The notes beneath the pieces were generated by a model. The model was given only the letters and a program-made list of their open reading frames with translations. It made no database searches and was not told where the DNA came from. The position numbers were made by a program, and so were the translations under genes. From contig CAZGUG010000001.1 of the NCBI GenBank assembly GCA_964529035.1, positions 1-64,000 of the forward strand: a stretch of 64,000 bases of DNA, written 5' to 3'. Positions 44,206-53,359 of this stretch are shown piece after piece. Source of the stretch: CAZGUG01 sp964529035 (GTDB lineage: Bacteria > Bacillota > Clostridia > Ch29). Numbering within the stretch: position 1 is the stretch's first letter; the number at the start of each line of letters is the position of its first letter.

Positions 44206-44595
44206 ATGGGAGGTTTTTGGTCTGTACTTCTTAAATCTGTTTATTTCCTGATAGTGTTCGGTATTATTATTCTGCTTGCGTATTATTCCACAAGAGTTTT
44301 GGGAAAAAAAGTATCAAAAAATTCGGGGAAGTATATGAAGATAGTCGATACGCTGTTTATGGGAAATGACAGGACACTTGTAATCGTAAGGATAAAGGAA
44401 GATTTTTTGTTGATGTCAACTTCTGCCAGGGGAGTTGAGATTATTAAGGAACTAGACGGTTTTTCGGAGGATTTAACCGGCGTGCAGGATGATTTTGACG
44501 ATTATCTCAGTAAATACGGGGCCTCTTATAAAAGGGGATTTTGGAGATTCTTACGCAAAATAGATAGCGGCAGGGATGTTACAGATGACAAATAA
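44206..44595 (+). CDS. fliO: FliO (FliZ) family export-gate assembly protein
   Basis: The 129-residue protein has one membrane helix (about 10-28) and a small cytoplasmic domain (VDTLFMGNDRTLVIVRIKED). FliO helps FliP fold into the gate. Members are poorly conserved, so the position directly before fliP carries much of the weight. Its end overlaps fliP by 11 bases. Confidence 0.85.
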   Translation: MGGFWSVLLKSVYFLIVFGIIILLAYYSTRVLGKKVSKNSGKYMKIVDTLFMGNDRTLVIVRIKEDFLLMSTSARGVEIIKELDGFSEDLTGVQDDFDDYLSKYGASYKRGFWRFLRKIDSGRDVTDDK

Positions 44596-45349
44596 AAAGA
44601 AGCTTATAATTATTATGTGTGTTTTAATATCGGTGCTTTTGCTGCAAACAGCTGTGCAGGCGGCGCCGAACATACCTGTACCCCGGATAGGGCTGAATAT
44701 GGAGCCGGCGGAATCGCCGGAAGATGTATCATTGAGCCTTCAGATATTGTTTATACTGACAATACTAAGCCTGGCACCGGCAATACTTATTATGACCACA
44801 GGTTTTACCAGAATAATAATAGTACTCTCCTTTATCAGAAATGCACTGGCGACGCAACAGACACCGCCCAACCAGGTGCTTATAGGACTTGCCCTGTTCC
44901 TTACACTCTTTGTGATGTCACCGGTGATAAGCGAAATTAACCAGGAGGCATACCGGCCCTACATGGAGGGAGATATTATATTTGAGGAAGCTCTGAACCG
45001 GGCTATGCAGCCACTGCGGCAGTTCATGTTCAGGCAGACCCGACAGAAGGATTTGGCCCTTTTTGTAAACGTTTCGGGGCAGCAGGAGATTGATGATATC
45101 AATGGGATAACCAACAGGGCCCTTATCCCGGCGTTTATAATAAGCGAGTTGAAAACGGCATTTCAAATGGGATTCTTGTTATTCGTGCCGTTTTTGGTTA
45201 TCGATATGGTGGTTGCCAGCACACTGATGTCAATGGGTATGATGATGCTGCCGCCTATAATGGTGTCACTGCCCTTTAAAATACTGCTGTTTATCATGGT
45301 TGACGGATGGAACCTGGTCGTTCAGTCTCTGATGACGGGTTTCAGATAG
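44585..45349 (+). CDS. fliP: FliP, flagellar export gate protein
   Basis: FliP pentamers form the core of the export gate. The 254-residue protein has a signal peptide (about 1-26, ending QAA), then membrane helices with TTGFTRIIIVLSFIRNALAT and PPNQVLIGLALFLTLFVM, both family hallmarks, and FLLFVPFLVIDMVVAS. I choose ATG at 44585, nine bases after AGGG; ATG at 44576 is an alternative. Confidence 0.95.
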   Translation: MTNKKKLIIIMCVLISVLLLQTAVQAAPNIPVPRIGLNMEPAESPEDVSLSLQILFILTILSLAPAILIMTTGFTRIIIVLSFIRNALATQQTPPNQVLIGLALFLTLFVMSPVISEINQEAYRPYMEGDIIFEEALNRAMQPLRQFMFRQTRQKDLALFVNVSGQQEIDDINGITNRALIPAFIISELKTAFQMGFLLFVPFLVIDMVVASTLMSMGMMMLPPIMVSLPFKILLFIMVDGWNLVVQSLMTGFR

Positions 45350-45361
45350 GGGGGGTAAATT

Positions 45362-45631
45362 ATGGGTGAAGGTTTGGTTTTGGATATTGCCAGAGAAGCG
45401 CTTTATACAATTTTGGTTATTTCAGCCCCGATACTTGGGTTTGCTTTGCTTGTGGGGCTTGTTGTAAGTATATTCCAGGCAACCACGCAGATACAGGAAC
45501 CTACACTGACCTTTATCCCAAAGATTCTGGCAGTACTGTTTTCGGCAATAGTATTTGGTCCCTGGATGCTTGGAATAATTATGGATTTCACTATTAGGCT
45601 GTTTGGCAGTATTAACTCGTTTGTGTTTTAG
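45362..45631 (+). CDS. fliQ: FliQ, flagellar export gate protein
   Basis: The 89-residue protein has two membrane helices and the motif VSIFQATTQIQEPTLTFIPK typical of FliQ/SpaQ. It packs around FliP in the gate. The site AGGGGGGGTAAATT precedes the ATG; fliR follows after 9 bases. Confidence 0.96.
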   Translation: MGEGLVLDIAREALYTILVISAPILGFALLVGLVVSIFQATTQIQEPTLTFIPKILAVLFSAIVFGPWMLGIIMDFTIRLFGSINSFVF

Positions 45632-45640
45632 GATGTTTAT

Positions 45641-46420
45641 ATGGAAAATGTAATGCAAGAATTAATGATAAAATTTGAGATCTTTCTGATGCTGCTTGCC
45701 CGATGTTCGGCAATATTTCTGATTACCCCGATTTTCGGTCGCAGGAATTTGCCTGCAGTATTCAAAATCGGACTGGCATTTATTATAAGTATAATTCTTG
45801 TGAATGTTGTTGAAGCGCCTCAAACCATGTATGGGAGTTTTATTGAGATTGCGGGCTTCATTATTAAAGAAGTGATTATTGGACTTATAATAGGTTTTGT
45901 TACATATGTGATTTTCGCATCCATATATTTTGCAGGACAGATAATCGATATGAAAACAGGTTTTGGAATAGTCAATGTCTTAGACCCTCAGACCAATACA
46001 CAGGTACCGATAATAGGTAATTTTTTGTATATATTCACACTGGTGGCCTTTATTACCATAGACGGACATCATATGATGCTGTCAGCACTGGTTAGAAGCT
46101 TTCAAATAGTACCGGTTGGAAAGCTGCAGATTACCGTAGAAGCCGTGAATGTATTTGCCGAAATTATGATGGATACCTTTATTATCGGGTTTAAGATAAG
46201 TGCACCGGTTATCGCCGCCATACTGCTTACCGATGTAGCCCTGGGTATCCTGGCGAAGACTATGCCCCAGATGAATGTGTTCATGGTTGGTATGCCACTT
46301 AAGATACTGGTGGGAATATTTACACTGATGATTATGATACCGGTGTTTTCCACAGTAATCGAAGCCCTATTAAGAAATATGGCGGACAGTATATATAAAA
46401 TCCTGCTGCACCTTGGATAG
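45641..46420 (+). CDS. fliR: FliR, flagellar export gate protein
   Basis: The 259-residue protein has about six membrane helices. LARCSAIFLITPIFGRRNLP near the start and GMPLKILVGIFTLMIMIPVF near the end are family patterns. In some clostridia fliR is fused to flhB; here they are separate genes 12 bases apart. Confidence 0.94.
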   Translation: MENVMQELMIKFEIFLMLLARCSAIFLITPIFGRRNLPAVFKIGLAFIISIILVNVVEAPQTMYGSFIEIAGFIIKEVIIGLIIGFVTYVIFASIYFAGQIIDMKTGFGIVNVLDPQTNTQVPIIGNFLYIFTLVAFITIDGHHMMLSALVRSFQIVPVGKLQITVEAVNVFAEIMMDTFIIGFKISAPVIAAILLTDVALGILAKTMPQMNVFMVGMPLKILVGIFTLMIMIPVFSTVIEALLRNMADSIYKILLHLG

Positions 46421-46432
46421 GGAGGCTTTCAA

Positions 46433-47512
46433 ATGGAGTACATTAATCTTCAGCTTTTTGCCCAGGAAAAAACCGAAAAAGCAACTCCGAAAAAGAGAAG
46501 GGATGTCAGGGAAAGGGGAAATATACCCCAGAGCAGGGAGCTTAATTCCGCCCTGGCACTTATCGGGTGCTTTGCAGTATTGTATTTGTCTGCGTCCTAT
46601 ATAACCGATACTATAATGAAACAGGCGCATTATTTGCTGACTCTGCCAATAAACGACGGTCTGTTTTCTGTGGACGGGGTCCAGGGTTTACTGGCAACCG
46701 GTGTGACAGGGCTTCTGAAGGCGTCTGCCCCTGTGGCTGGAGCTGCCCTGTGCATAGGTCTTATGACAAGTTACCTGCAGGTGGGGTTTGTGTTCACCAC
46801 AAAGCCACTGGTGCCCAGTTTAAACAGGCTTAATCCACTGGAGGGTCTAAAGAGGATTTTTTCGAGAAGGACTATCGCGCAGCTTGTAAAATCACTTCTA
46901 AAGGTCGCAATAGTAGGATATTTAACCTTTAGATACCTGATTGCCAGATACCCGGAGACCCCGAAGATGCTGGACATGGGACCGGTAAAGGTAATGGAAA
47001 CCATAGGAGTGACCACAATAAGGGTGGGCCTTCTGGCGGGAGCTGCGCTTCTGGCGCTGGCAATATTTGATCTATATTATCAGAGATATGAACATGAAAA
47101 GAGTATAATGATGACCAAACAGGAAGTCAGGGAAGAGTACAAACAGGTAGAGGGTAACCCGCAGATAAAATCGAAGATAAAGGAAAAGCAGAGGCAAATC
47201 TCCATGAGGAGAATGATGGCGGAAATACCCAAGGCAGACGTAGTCATAACAAATCCCAGCCATTTTGCCGTGGCTTTAAAGTATAAACCGGAAGTTGCAA
47301 AGGCTCCCTATGTGGTTGCAAAGGGGAAGGACCTGATTGCACTGAAGATCAGGGAGATAGCGAAGGAGAACAGAGTACAGGTGGTGGAGAATATAAACCT
47401 GGCCAGGAGCCTATACGAGACCACCGAAATAGGAGAAGTAATACCGCCTGAGCTTTATCAGTCGGTGGCGGAGGTCCTGGCATTCGTATACAGCATGGAC
47501 AAAAAAAGCTGA
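46433..47512 (+). CDS. flhB: FlhB, flagellar export specificity switch protein
   Basis: FlhB changes export from rod/hook to filament substrates after autocleavage and contact with FliK. The 359-residue protein begins INLQLFAQEKTEKATPKKRR, has four membrane helices (about 28-210) and a cytoplasmic domain. The cleavage site reads N274-P275-S276-H277 where most homologues have NPTH; cleavage occurs between N and P, so a Ser may be tolerated. A tail-only paralogue is encoded at 21101-21394. Confidence 0.96.
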   Translation: MEYINLQLFAQEKTEKATPKKRRDVRERGNIPQSRELNSALALIGCFAVLYLSASYITDTIMKQAHYLLTLPINDGLFSVDGVQGLLATGVTGLLKASAPVAGAALCIGLMTSYLQVGFVFTTKPLVPSLNRLNPLEGLKRIFSRRTIAQLVKSLLKVAIVGYLTFRYLIARYPETPKMLDMGPVKVMETIGVTTIRVGLLAGAALLALAIFDLYYQRYEHEKSIMMTKQEVREEYKQVEGNPQIKSKIKEKQRQISMRRMMAEIPKADVVITNPSHFAVALKYKPEVAKAPYVVAKGKDLIALKIREIAKENRVQVVENINLARSLYETTEIGEVIPPELYQSVAEVLAFVYSMDKKS

Positions 47513-47531
47513 TTACAAGAGGTGCTTGTAA

Positions 47532-49562
47532 ATGAGATTTGGAGACATGATAGTAGCAATTCTGGTTATCTCGATAGTTATAATGATTATTATACCACTG
47601 CCTACAGGCCTGATAGATTTTTTGCTGACCTTTAACATAACTTTGTCGCTTCTCATACTGCTTATAGCCATGTATCTGACAGAGCCGTTGCAGTTTTCGA
47701 TATTTCCGTCCATGCTGCTTTTGACCACGCTGCTTAGATTATCCCTCAATGTATCTACTACACGGCTGATACTGAGGGATGCTGATGCAGGGCAGGTCAT
47801 AAGGGCCTTCGGGGATTTTGTTGTCGGGGGCAACGCATTGGTGGGATTTATAATATTTCTTATTATAGTAATTATTCAGTTTATCGTAATTACCAAGGGG
47901 GCGGAACGGGTCGCGGAAGTGGCGGCAAGGTTTACGCTGGATGCCATGCCGGGCAAACAGATGGCCATTGACGCGGACTTAAATGCGGGACTTATAAATG
48001 AAAACGAGGCCAAAGAGAGAAGGAAAAAGGTAGAAAGGTCTGCTGACTTTTACGGTGCAATGGACGGTGCAACCAAATTTGTCAAGGGAGATGCCATCGC
48101 CGGGATTATTATTACGCTGATAAATATTGGTGCCGGCCTGGTCATAGGAATGATGCAAAGGGGTATGGATTTTCAAAGCGCGATTTCCACCTACTCGCTT
48201 CTGACGGTGGGTGACGGACTTGTAAGCCAGATACCCGCTCTGCTTATTTCTACATCCGCAGGTATTGTGGTTACAAAAACCGCTTCAGAGTCCAATCTGG
48301 GCAGCGAGATAACCAGGCAGTTGATTGCACAGCCGAGGGTAATGCATCTCTCGGCCGGGGTTCTTGCAGTTCTGGGGATGGTGCCGGCACTGCCCCAACT
48401 GCCGCTTTTTACAATGGCACTGCTGATGGCTGTTATGGGATTTTTGGTAAACAGGGCAGCTGCCGAAAGGGATATGGAAGACAGGGAGGAAATTGAGCCG
48501 GCGCGGCTTGAAGAATTGAGAAAGCCGGAAAACGTTATGGGCCTGCTCCAGGTAGACCCTATAGAAGTGGAGTTTGGATACGCAATAATACCGCTGGCTG
48601 ATGTTAATCAGGGCGGCGATCTCCTGGACAGGGTGGTCATGATAAGAAGACAGCTGGCCATAGAACTTGGGATGGTGGTACCGATAATCCGACTTAGGGA
48701 TAATATACAGCTTGGTCCCAACAATTACATAATAAAAATAAAGGGAGTAGAAGTGGCAGACGGTGAACTGCAAATGGACGGGTTTTTGGCAATGGACCCC
48801 GGCACCGCCGAAGGCGAAATCGACGGTACAGAAACATTGGAGCCGGCCTTTGGTCTGCCTGCTAAATGGATTGGGGAAGAGGAAAGGGAAAAAGCAGAAC
48901 TCCTCGGCTATACTGTGGTTGATCCGCCTACGGTTATATCCACCCATCTCACCGAAACGATAAAATCCCATGTACATGAACTGTTGGGCCGACAGGAAGT
49001 GAAAAAACTGGTGGATAACATAAAAGACAACTACCCCGCCCTTGTGGATGAATTAATACCAAAGCAAATGACCTATGGAGAAGTACAAAAGGTTCTGAGC
49101 AATCTCTTAAAGGAAGGTGTTTCTATAAGGGACTTGGTGACCATTATGGAAACACTGGCCGATTATGCCGGTGTGACCCGTGACCCTGATATGCTGACCG
49201 AGTATGTAAGACAAGCCCTTGCCCGGACCATATCGAAAAAATTTATTCCCGGGAAAAAGGCAAAGGTGGTCACACTGGCACAGAACCTGGAGGACAAGAT
49301 TATGGATTCAATACAGCAGACCGAACAGGGGAACTATATTACCCTTGACCCGGCGGTGACCAAAGAAATAATAAACAACCTAACCAATCAATTGGAAAAG
49401 TTTAATCAGCTGGGGCAGCAGCCTATAGTACTCACATCACCGGTTGTTAGGCTGTATTTCAAAAAGCTTACCGAGCAGTTTATGCCAAAACTGGTGGTTC
49501 TGTCATACAATGAGCTGGATCCCGGTATAGAAATACAATCGATGGGGATGGTGAACGCATAA
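47532..49562 (+). CDS. flhA: FlhA, flagellar export gate protein
   Basis: FlhA forms the nonameric export ring that receives substrates and uses proton-motive force. The 676-residue protein has eight or so membrane helices in its first half, with the FHIPEP-type loop (RFTLDAMPGKQMAIDADLNA at about 137-156), and a cytoplasmic half (IRLRDNIQLGPNNYIIKIKG). Its stop overlaps the flhF start (TAATG). Confidence 0.97.
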   Translation: MRFGDMIVAILVISIVIMIIIPLPTGLIDFLLTFNITLSLLILLIAMYLTEPLQFSIFPSMLLLTTLLRLSLNVSTTRLILRDADAGQVIRAFGDFVVGGNALVGFIIFLIIVIIQFIVITKGAERVAEVAARFTLDAMPGKQMAIDADLNAGLINENEAKERRKKVERSADFYGAMDGATKFVKGDAIAGIIITLINIGAGLVIGMMQRGMDFQSAISTYSLLTVGDGLVSQIPALLISTSAGIVVTKTASESNLGSEITRQLIAQPRVMHLSAGVLAVLGMVPALPQLPLFTMALLMAVMGFLVNRAAAERDMEDREEIEPARLEELRKPENVMGLLQVDPIEVEFGYAIIPLADVNQGGDLLDRVVMIRRQLAIELGMVVPIIRLRDNIQLGPNNYIIKIKGVEVADGELQMDGFLAMDPGTAEGEIDGTETLEPAFGLPAKWIGEEEREKAELLGYTVVDPPTVISTHLTETIKSHVHELLGRQEVKKLVDNIKDNYPALVDELIPKQMTYGEVQKVLSNLLKEGVSIRDLVTIMETLADYAGVTRDPDMLTEYVRQALARTISKKFIPGKKAKVVTLAQNLEDKIMDSIQQTEQGNYITLDPAVTKEIINNLTNQLEKFNQLGQQPIVLTSPVVRLYFKKLTEQFMPKLVVLSYNELDPGIEIQSMGMVNA

Positions 49563-50650
49563 TGAAGATGAAACGGTATGTAGGTCAATCGGTGGAAGAA
49601 GCACTGCAAAGGATTAAGAGCGAGATGGGAAACAATGCGGTAATTCTGAACAAAAGAAGAATAAAGCCCGGGAAGGGTATATTTAAGATTTTCAAAAAAC
49701 CTGTATATGAAATACTGGCGGCAATAGACGAGTACGAGTATAATGCCGGTCCAACCGATAAAAGCTCAGACAACGGGTATAGAGGGCTTGAAAAGAAGGT
49801 GGACAGGCTGAATACTTCTATAGATGCAATTATAAATAAAATGGCACCCGATGTCGGTGATGACCTGCCGGACAACCTGGCATCCTTTTATGCACTGATG
49901 AAGGATAACGATATAGACCCGGAGATTATCCATTTTATAATTGAGGGCGTAAAAAATAAAATCAATTTGAATACCGAATATGACAAGGAATACCTTTATT
50001 ATAAATTCAAGCAGGAGATAGCTGCGTGTTTTAAAAAGGTTAAACCCATCGAGCTGTCAAATGGAGAACCGGCGGTTGCAGTCTTTGTAGGACCTACGGG
50101 TGTCGGAAAAACAACAACACTGGCAAAATTGGCGGCGCATTATGCAGTTATCATGAAGAAAAAGGTAGGAATAGTAACATGCGATACTTACAGAATAGCG
50201 GCGGTTGAGCAGCTTAAAACCTACAGCGAGATTATGAATGTCCCAATAAAGGTGATATACCAGCATGGGGATATAGAGGATGCAATGACTGAATTCAGGG
50301 ATAAGGACGTTATACTTGTTGACACCGCCGGAGGAAGCCACAGGGATAAAATTAAACTTATGGAACTGAAAAAAACACTTAAAAAGGTGGGTAAACAGCA
50401 AACCTTCCTGGTTTTAAGCGCCGCAACGAATTATAAAAACTCGATGGATATTATCTCAAGCTATAATTTTTTAAAGGACTACAGGCTTCTCATTACAAAG
50501 ATTGATGAGAGCATTTCAAACGGTATAATATTAAACCTTGCGGTTAAAAGCTCCAAAGCGCTATCCTACATAACAACCGGTCAGAACGTTCCCGATGACA
50601 TTGAAAAGGTAGACGGTGAAAGAATAGCTTCCCTGATACTAAATGGTTAA
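49562..50650 (+). CDS. flhF: FlhF, SRP-type GTPase for flagellar placement
   Basis: FlhF is the third SRP-family GTPase in the window and sets flagellar position and number with FlhG. The 362-residue protein has a basic N-terminal region (MKMKRYVGQSVEEALQRIK), an N domain, and the G domain with GPTGVGKTTT (about 177-186), DTYRIAAVEQL and VDTAGGSHRD. It is translationally coupled to flhA and followed by flhG. Confidence 0.96.
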   Translation: MKMKRYVGQSVEEALQRIKSEMGNNAVILNKRRIKPGKGIFKIFKKPVYEILAAIDEYEYNAGPTDKSSDNGYRGLEKKVDRLNTSIDAIINKMAPDVGDDLPDNLASFYALMKDNDIDPEIIHFIIEGVKNKINLNTEYDKEYLYYKFKQEIAACFKKVKPIELSNGEPAVAVFVGPTGVGKTTTLAKLAAHYAVIMKKKVGIVTCDTYRIAAVEQLKTYSEIMNVPIKVIYQHGDIEDAMTEFRDKDVILVDTAGGSHRDKIKLMELKKTLKKVGKQQTFLVLSAATNYKNSMDIISSYNFLKDYRLLITKIDESISNGIILNLAVKSSKALSYITTGQNVPDDIEKVDGERIASLILNG

Positions 50651-50674
50651 CAGTCAGGAAATGGGGGTTAAAGT

Positions 50675-51598
50675 ATGGCTAAAACAAGCCCAGGGATTGA
50701 CCAGGCGGAAAACTTAAGAAAAATTGTAAGCGGTTTGAAGGAAAGATCTGAAAAAATAATAGAACGTTCTGTAAGAAAAACCAGAAAAAAAGCCAGGCTG
50801 ATTGCAGTAACAAGCGGAAAGGGCGGAGTGGGAAAAACAAGCCTGACGGTAAATCTTGCCGTGCAGCTCGGCCAAAGAGGTTACAGGGTAATAGTCATTG
50901 ACGGTGATTTGGGTCTTGCAAACGTGGAAGTAATGCTTGGGATAGTACCCAAATACAGTATGTATGAACTGGTCAACTCACAAAAGCGCCTTTCTGATAT
51001 TATTACCGATGGTCCGGCCGGCATCAAGTTTATTTCAGGTGGAACCGGCATTATTGAGATGGCCGGTTTGGAGCGGCAGAAATTTGATAAGATTTTACAA
51101 TCACTGACTGCCCTTGACAATTATGCGGATTTTATTCTTATAGACACCGGGGCGGGAATCACAAAGGATGTAATGAAATTTGTGCTGGCAGTACAGGAGG
51201 TAATACTGGTTACAAGTTCGGAACCCACTTCTGTTACGGATGCTTATGCAGTTCTTAAGGTAATCAGTACCGGGAATACAGAATGCAGGGTGAAGATATT
51301 GACTAATATGGTAGACAGCCCTTCGGAGGCACGGGATATATATGCGCGATTAAACACGGCAGCAAAAAAATTCCTCGGTACAGAGACTGAAAACCTTGGC
51401 TATCTGCAAAAGGATTCGGCTGTTAGTAAGGCGATAAAGAAGCAGATTCCGTTTTTGCTCGGTTATCCAAAAAGCCCGGCCTCGAAGGGAGTTAGAGAGA
51501 TTACAGAGAGACTTATTGAAAACACCGAGTTAACCAGGGAACCCGAAGGGGTAAGACAGTTTTTAACCAGGATATACACGACTTTAAGTTCTTCGTAA
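50675..51598 (+). CDS. flhG: FlhG (YlxH), MinD-type ATPase controlling flagellar number
   Basis: The 307-residue ATPase has the deviant Walker A SGKGGVGKTS (about 48-57), DGDLGLANVEVMLG and IDTGAGI. An N-terminal helix (DQAENLRKIV) resembles the FlhF-activating peptide (DQAxxLR). The C-terminal amphipathic segment would bind membranes. The pairing with flhF supports FlhG over MinD. Confidence 0.95.
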   Translation: MAKTSPGIDQAENLRKIVSGLKERSEKIIERSVRKTRKKARLIAVTSGKGGVGKTSLTVNLAVQLGQRGYRVIVIDGDLGLANVEVMLGIVPKYSMYELVNSQKRLSDIITDGPAGIKFISGGTGIIEMAGLERQKFDKILQSLTALDNYADFILIDTGAGITKDVMKFVLAVQEVILVTSSEPTSVTDAYAVLKVISTGNTECRVKILTNMVDSPSEARDIYARLNTAAKKFLGTETENLGYLQKDSAVSKAIKKQIPFLLGYPKSPASKGVREITERLIENTELTREPEGVRQFLTRIYTTLSSS

Positions 51599-51619
51599 TG
51601 AAAGGCAGGTAGCAGCAAA

Positions 51620-52276
51620 GTGGATAACAGGATAAAGATTGGTGATAAACTCTGTATAGTAATGAAAAGCAGAACCTCCGGAAAGGAAAGAATGTCGGTA
51701 AGTCAACTGTTGGAGGACTGCGGCGGCGGTGAATATATCATATCAACGCCGATTTCCAAGGGAAGGCTTATTCCCATACGGCCGGGTACCGAAATAAAAC
51801 TGATATATTACAGGAAGAACGGCATATTCAGTTTTGGAGCAAAGGTTACAGAAAGGAAGGGTGGGAGGCTTCCAACCATGAAAGTACAGGCACTGTCCGC
51901 CCCGCAAAGAACCCAAAGAAGGGACTATTACAGGTTAGAGGCCGTTTTGTCGGTTAAGGTGTATTATAGACCCGAACCGGAAAGCTCCGAGCTTGCGGTA
52001 ATGGAATGTGTTACCCTGGATATAAGTGCCGGGGGCCTGAAGCTAGCTTCCGACGTTAATATTGAAGAGGATGAACATATCATATGCGAGATTAACATTC
52101 TGGATAAGGTGCTTTCAATAAACGGAAAGGTAATAAGAAATTTAGCCGTGTATAACCAGGAATACGAGTATGAATTGGGAGTGCAGTTTGTTGGACTGAA
52201 CGAAAAAACCAGGCTTGAACTTATAAGCTTTATATTTGAGGAGGAAAGAAAACTAAAAAGAAAAGGACTGATATAG
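51620..52276 (+). CDS. PilZ-domain c-di-GMP receptor, YcgR-like flagellar brake
   Basis: The 218-residue protein has an N-terminal YcgR-like barrel (about 1-95) and a PilZ domain (about 97-205). The c-di-GMP motif is intact: R101-x3-R105 (RDYYR) and D134-x-S136-x2-G139 (DISAGG). In other bacteria such proteins bind c-di-GMP and slow the motor through FliG or MotA. The start is GTG after GGCAGGTAGCAG. Its place between flhG and cheB, in an operon headed by a c-di-GMP riboswitch, gives a second layer of control. Confidence 0.9.
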   Translation: MDNRIKIGDKLCIVMKSRTSGKERMSVSQLLEDCGGGEYIISTPISKGRLIPIRPGTEIKLIYYRKNGIFSFGAKVTERKGGRLPTMKVQALSAPQRTQRRDYYRLEAVLSVKVYYRPEPESSELAVMECVTLDISAGGLKLASDVNIEEDEHIICEINILDKVLSINGKVIRNLAVYNQEYEYELGVQFVGLNEKTRLELISFIFEEERKLKRKGLI

Positions 52277-53359
52277 TTGCACAGAATAAGGGTCATGATA
52301 GTGGACGATTCGGCCTATATGAGACAGTTAATTGCGGGAATGCTGGAAAAACACAAAAATATTCAGGTAGTTGCAAGGGCGAGAAATGGAATGGAAGCCC
52401 TGGAGAAAATAGAGCAGGAAATAATAGACGTAATTACAATGGATATCGAAATGCCCGGGATGAACGGGCTTGAAGTACTCGAGCGCATTATGAGTACAAA
52501 ACAAATACCCGTGGTTATGTTAAGCAGTTTTATTAAAAACAGAGCCTCAGAAACCATAGAAGCCCTGAATCTTGGAGCCGTTGACTTTATAACAAAACCT
52601 TCCAATATACTGGATTTGAGTACCAAAAAGCTGGAGGCGGAGCTTGTAGAAAAGATTACGGTAGCCTCAGGGGCAAAGCTTGTAGGCGGCACAGCATACC
52701 GGCAGCCTCCCAGAAGGCCGGCGGATGAAACAAAGGCGGGCAGTTTGCCTTTGAAAAACATAATTGCGATAGGCACCTCGACGGGAGGGCCAAGGGCGCT
52801 GCAGCAGGTAATACCGGTTATACCGGGGAATCTAGACGGAGCGGTACTGGTAGTACAGCATATGCCGCCGGGATTTACAAAATCCCTGGCCGAAAGGCTG
52901 GATTCGATAAGCAGATTAAGAGTAAAGGAAGCGGAGGACGGTGAAACTGTAAAAACGGGGTTTTGCTATATAGCACCGGGGGATATGCATATGCGCATAT
53001 TTCAAAAGTCTGAGGAAGGGGAATGTATTATCAAACTGGACAGGGGGGAGCTTGTCCGGGGGCACAGGCCTTCGGTGGATGTGTTGTTTGAATCCTTAAC
53101 AGGGGTGCAGATTTACAGTGCTGTGGCTGTCATTATGACTGGAATGGGGAACGATGGAGCCCGAGGCATTGCAAAGCTGAAACAAAAAAGGGGCTGGCCT
53201 ACAATTGCGCAGGATGAAAAATCATCGGTTGTGTTCGGAATGCCGGCTTCAGCAATAAAACTGGGTGCCATAGACAAGGTAGCAGCCCTTGACGATATAG
53301 GGCAGGAAATTCTTAAAAGTCTGGAGGTGTTGTCAAATGGACCCAAATCAGTTTCTTGA
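52277..53359 (+). CDS. cheB: CheB, chemoreceptor methylesterase/deamidase
   Basis: CheB resets chemoreceptors by removing methyl groups. The 360-residue protein has a receiver domain with Asp56 (ITMDIEMPGMNG), a linker, and the methylesterase domain from about residue 158 with the nucleophile Ser in IGTSTGG, His in QHMPPGFT and Asp in GMGNDGA. The start is TTG at 52277, directly after the PilZ stop. It overlaps cheA by 23 bases. No cheR is seen in the window. Confidence 0.95.
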   Translation: MHRIRVMIVDDSAYMRQLIAGMLEKHKNIQVVARARNGMEALEKIEQEIIDVITMDIEMPGMNGLEVLERIMSTKQIPVVMLSSFIKNRASETIEALNLGAVDFITKPSNILDLSTKKLEAELVEKITVASGAKLVGGTAYRQPPRRPADETKAGSLPLKNIIAIGTSTGGPRALQQVIPVIPGNLDGAVLVVQHMPPGFTKSLAERLDSISRLRVKEAEDGETVKTGFCYIAPGDMHMRIFQKSEEGECIIKLDRGELVRGHRPSVDVLFESLTGVQIYSAVAVIMTGMGNDGARGIAKLKQKRGWPTIAQDEKSSVVFGMPASAIKLGAIDKVAALDDIGQEILKSLEVLSNGPKSVS

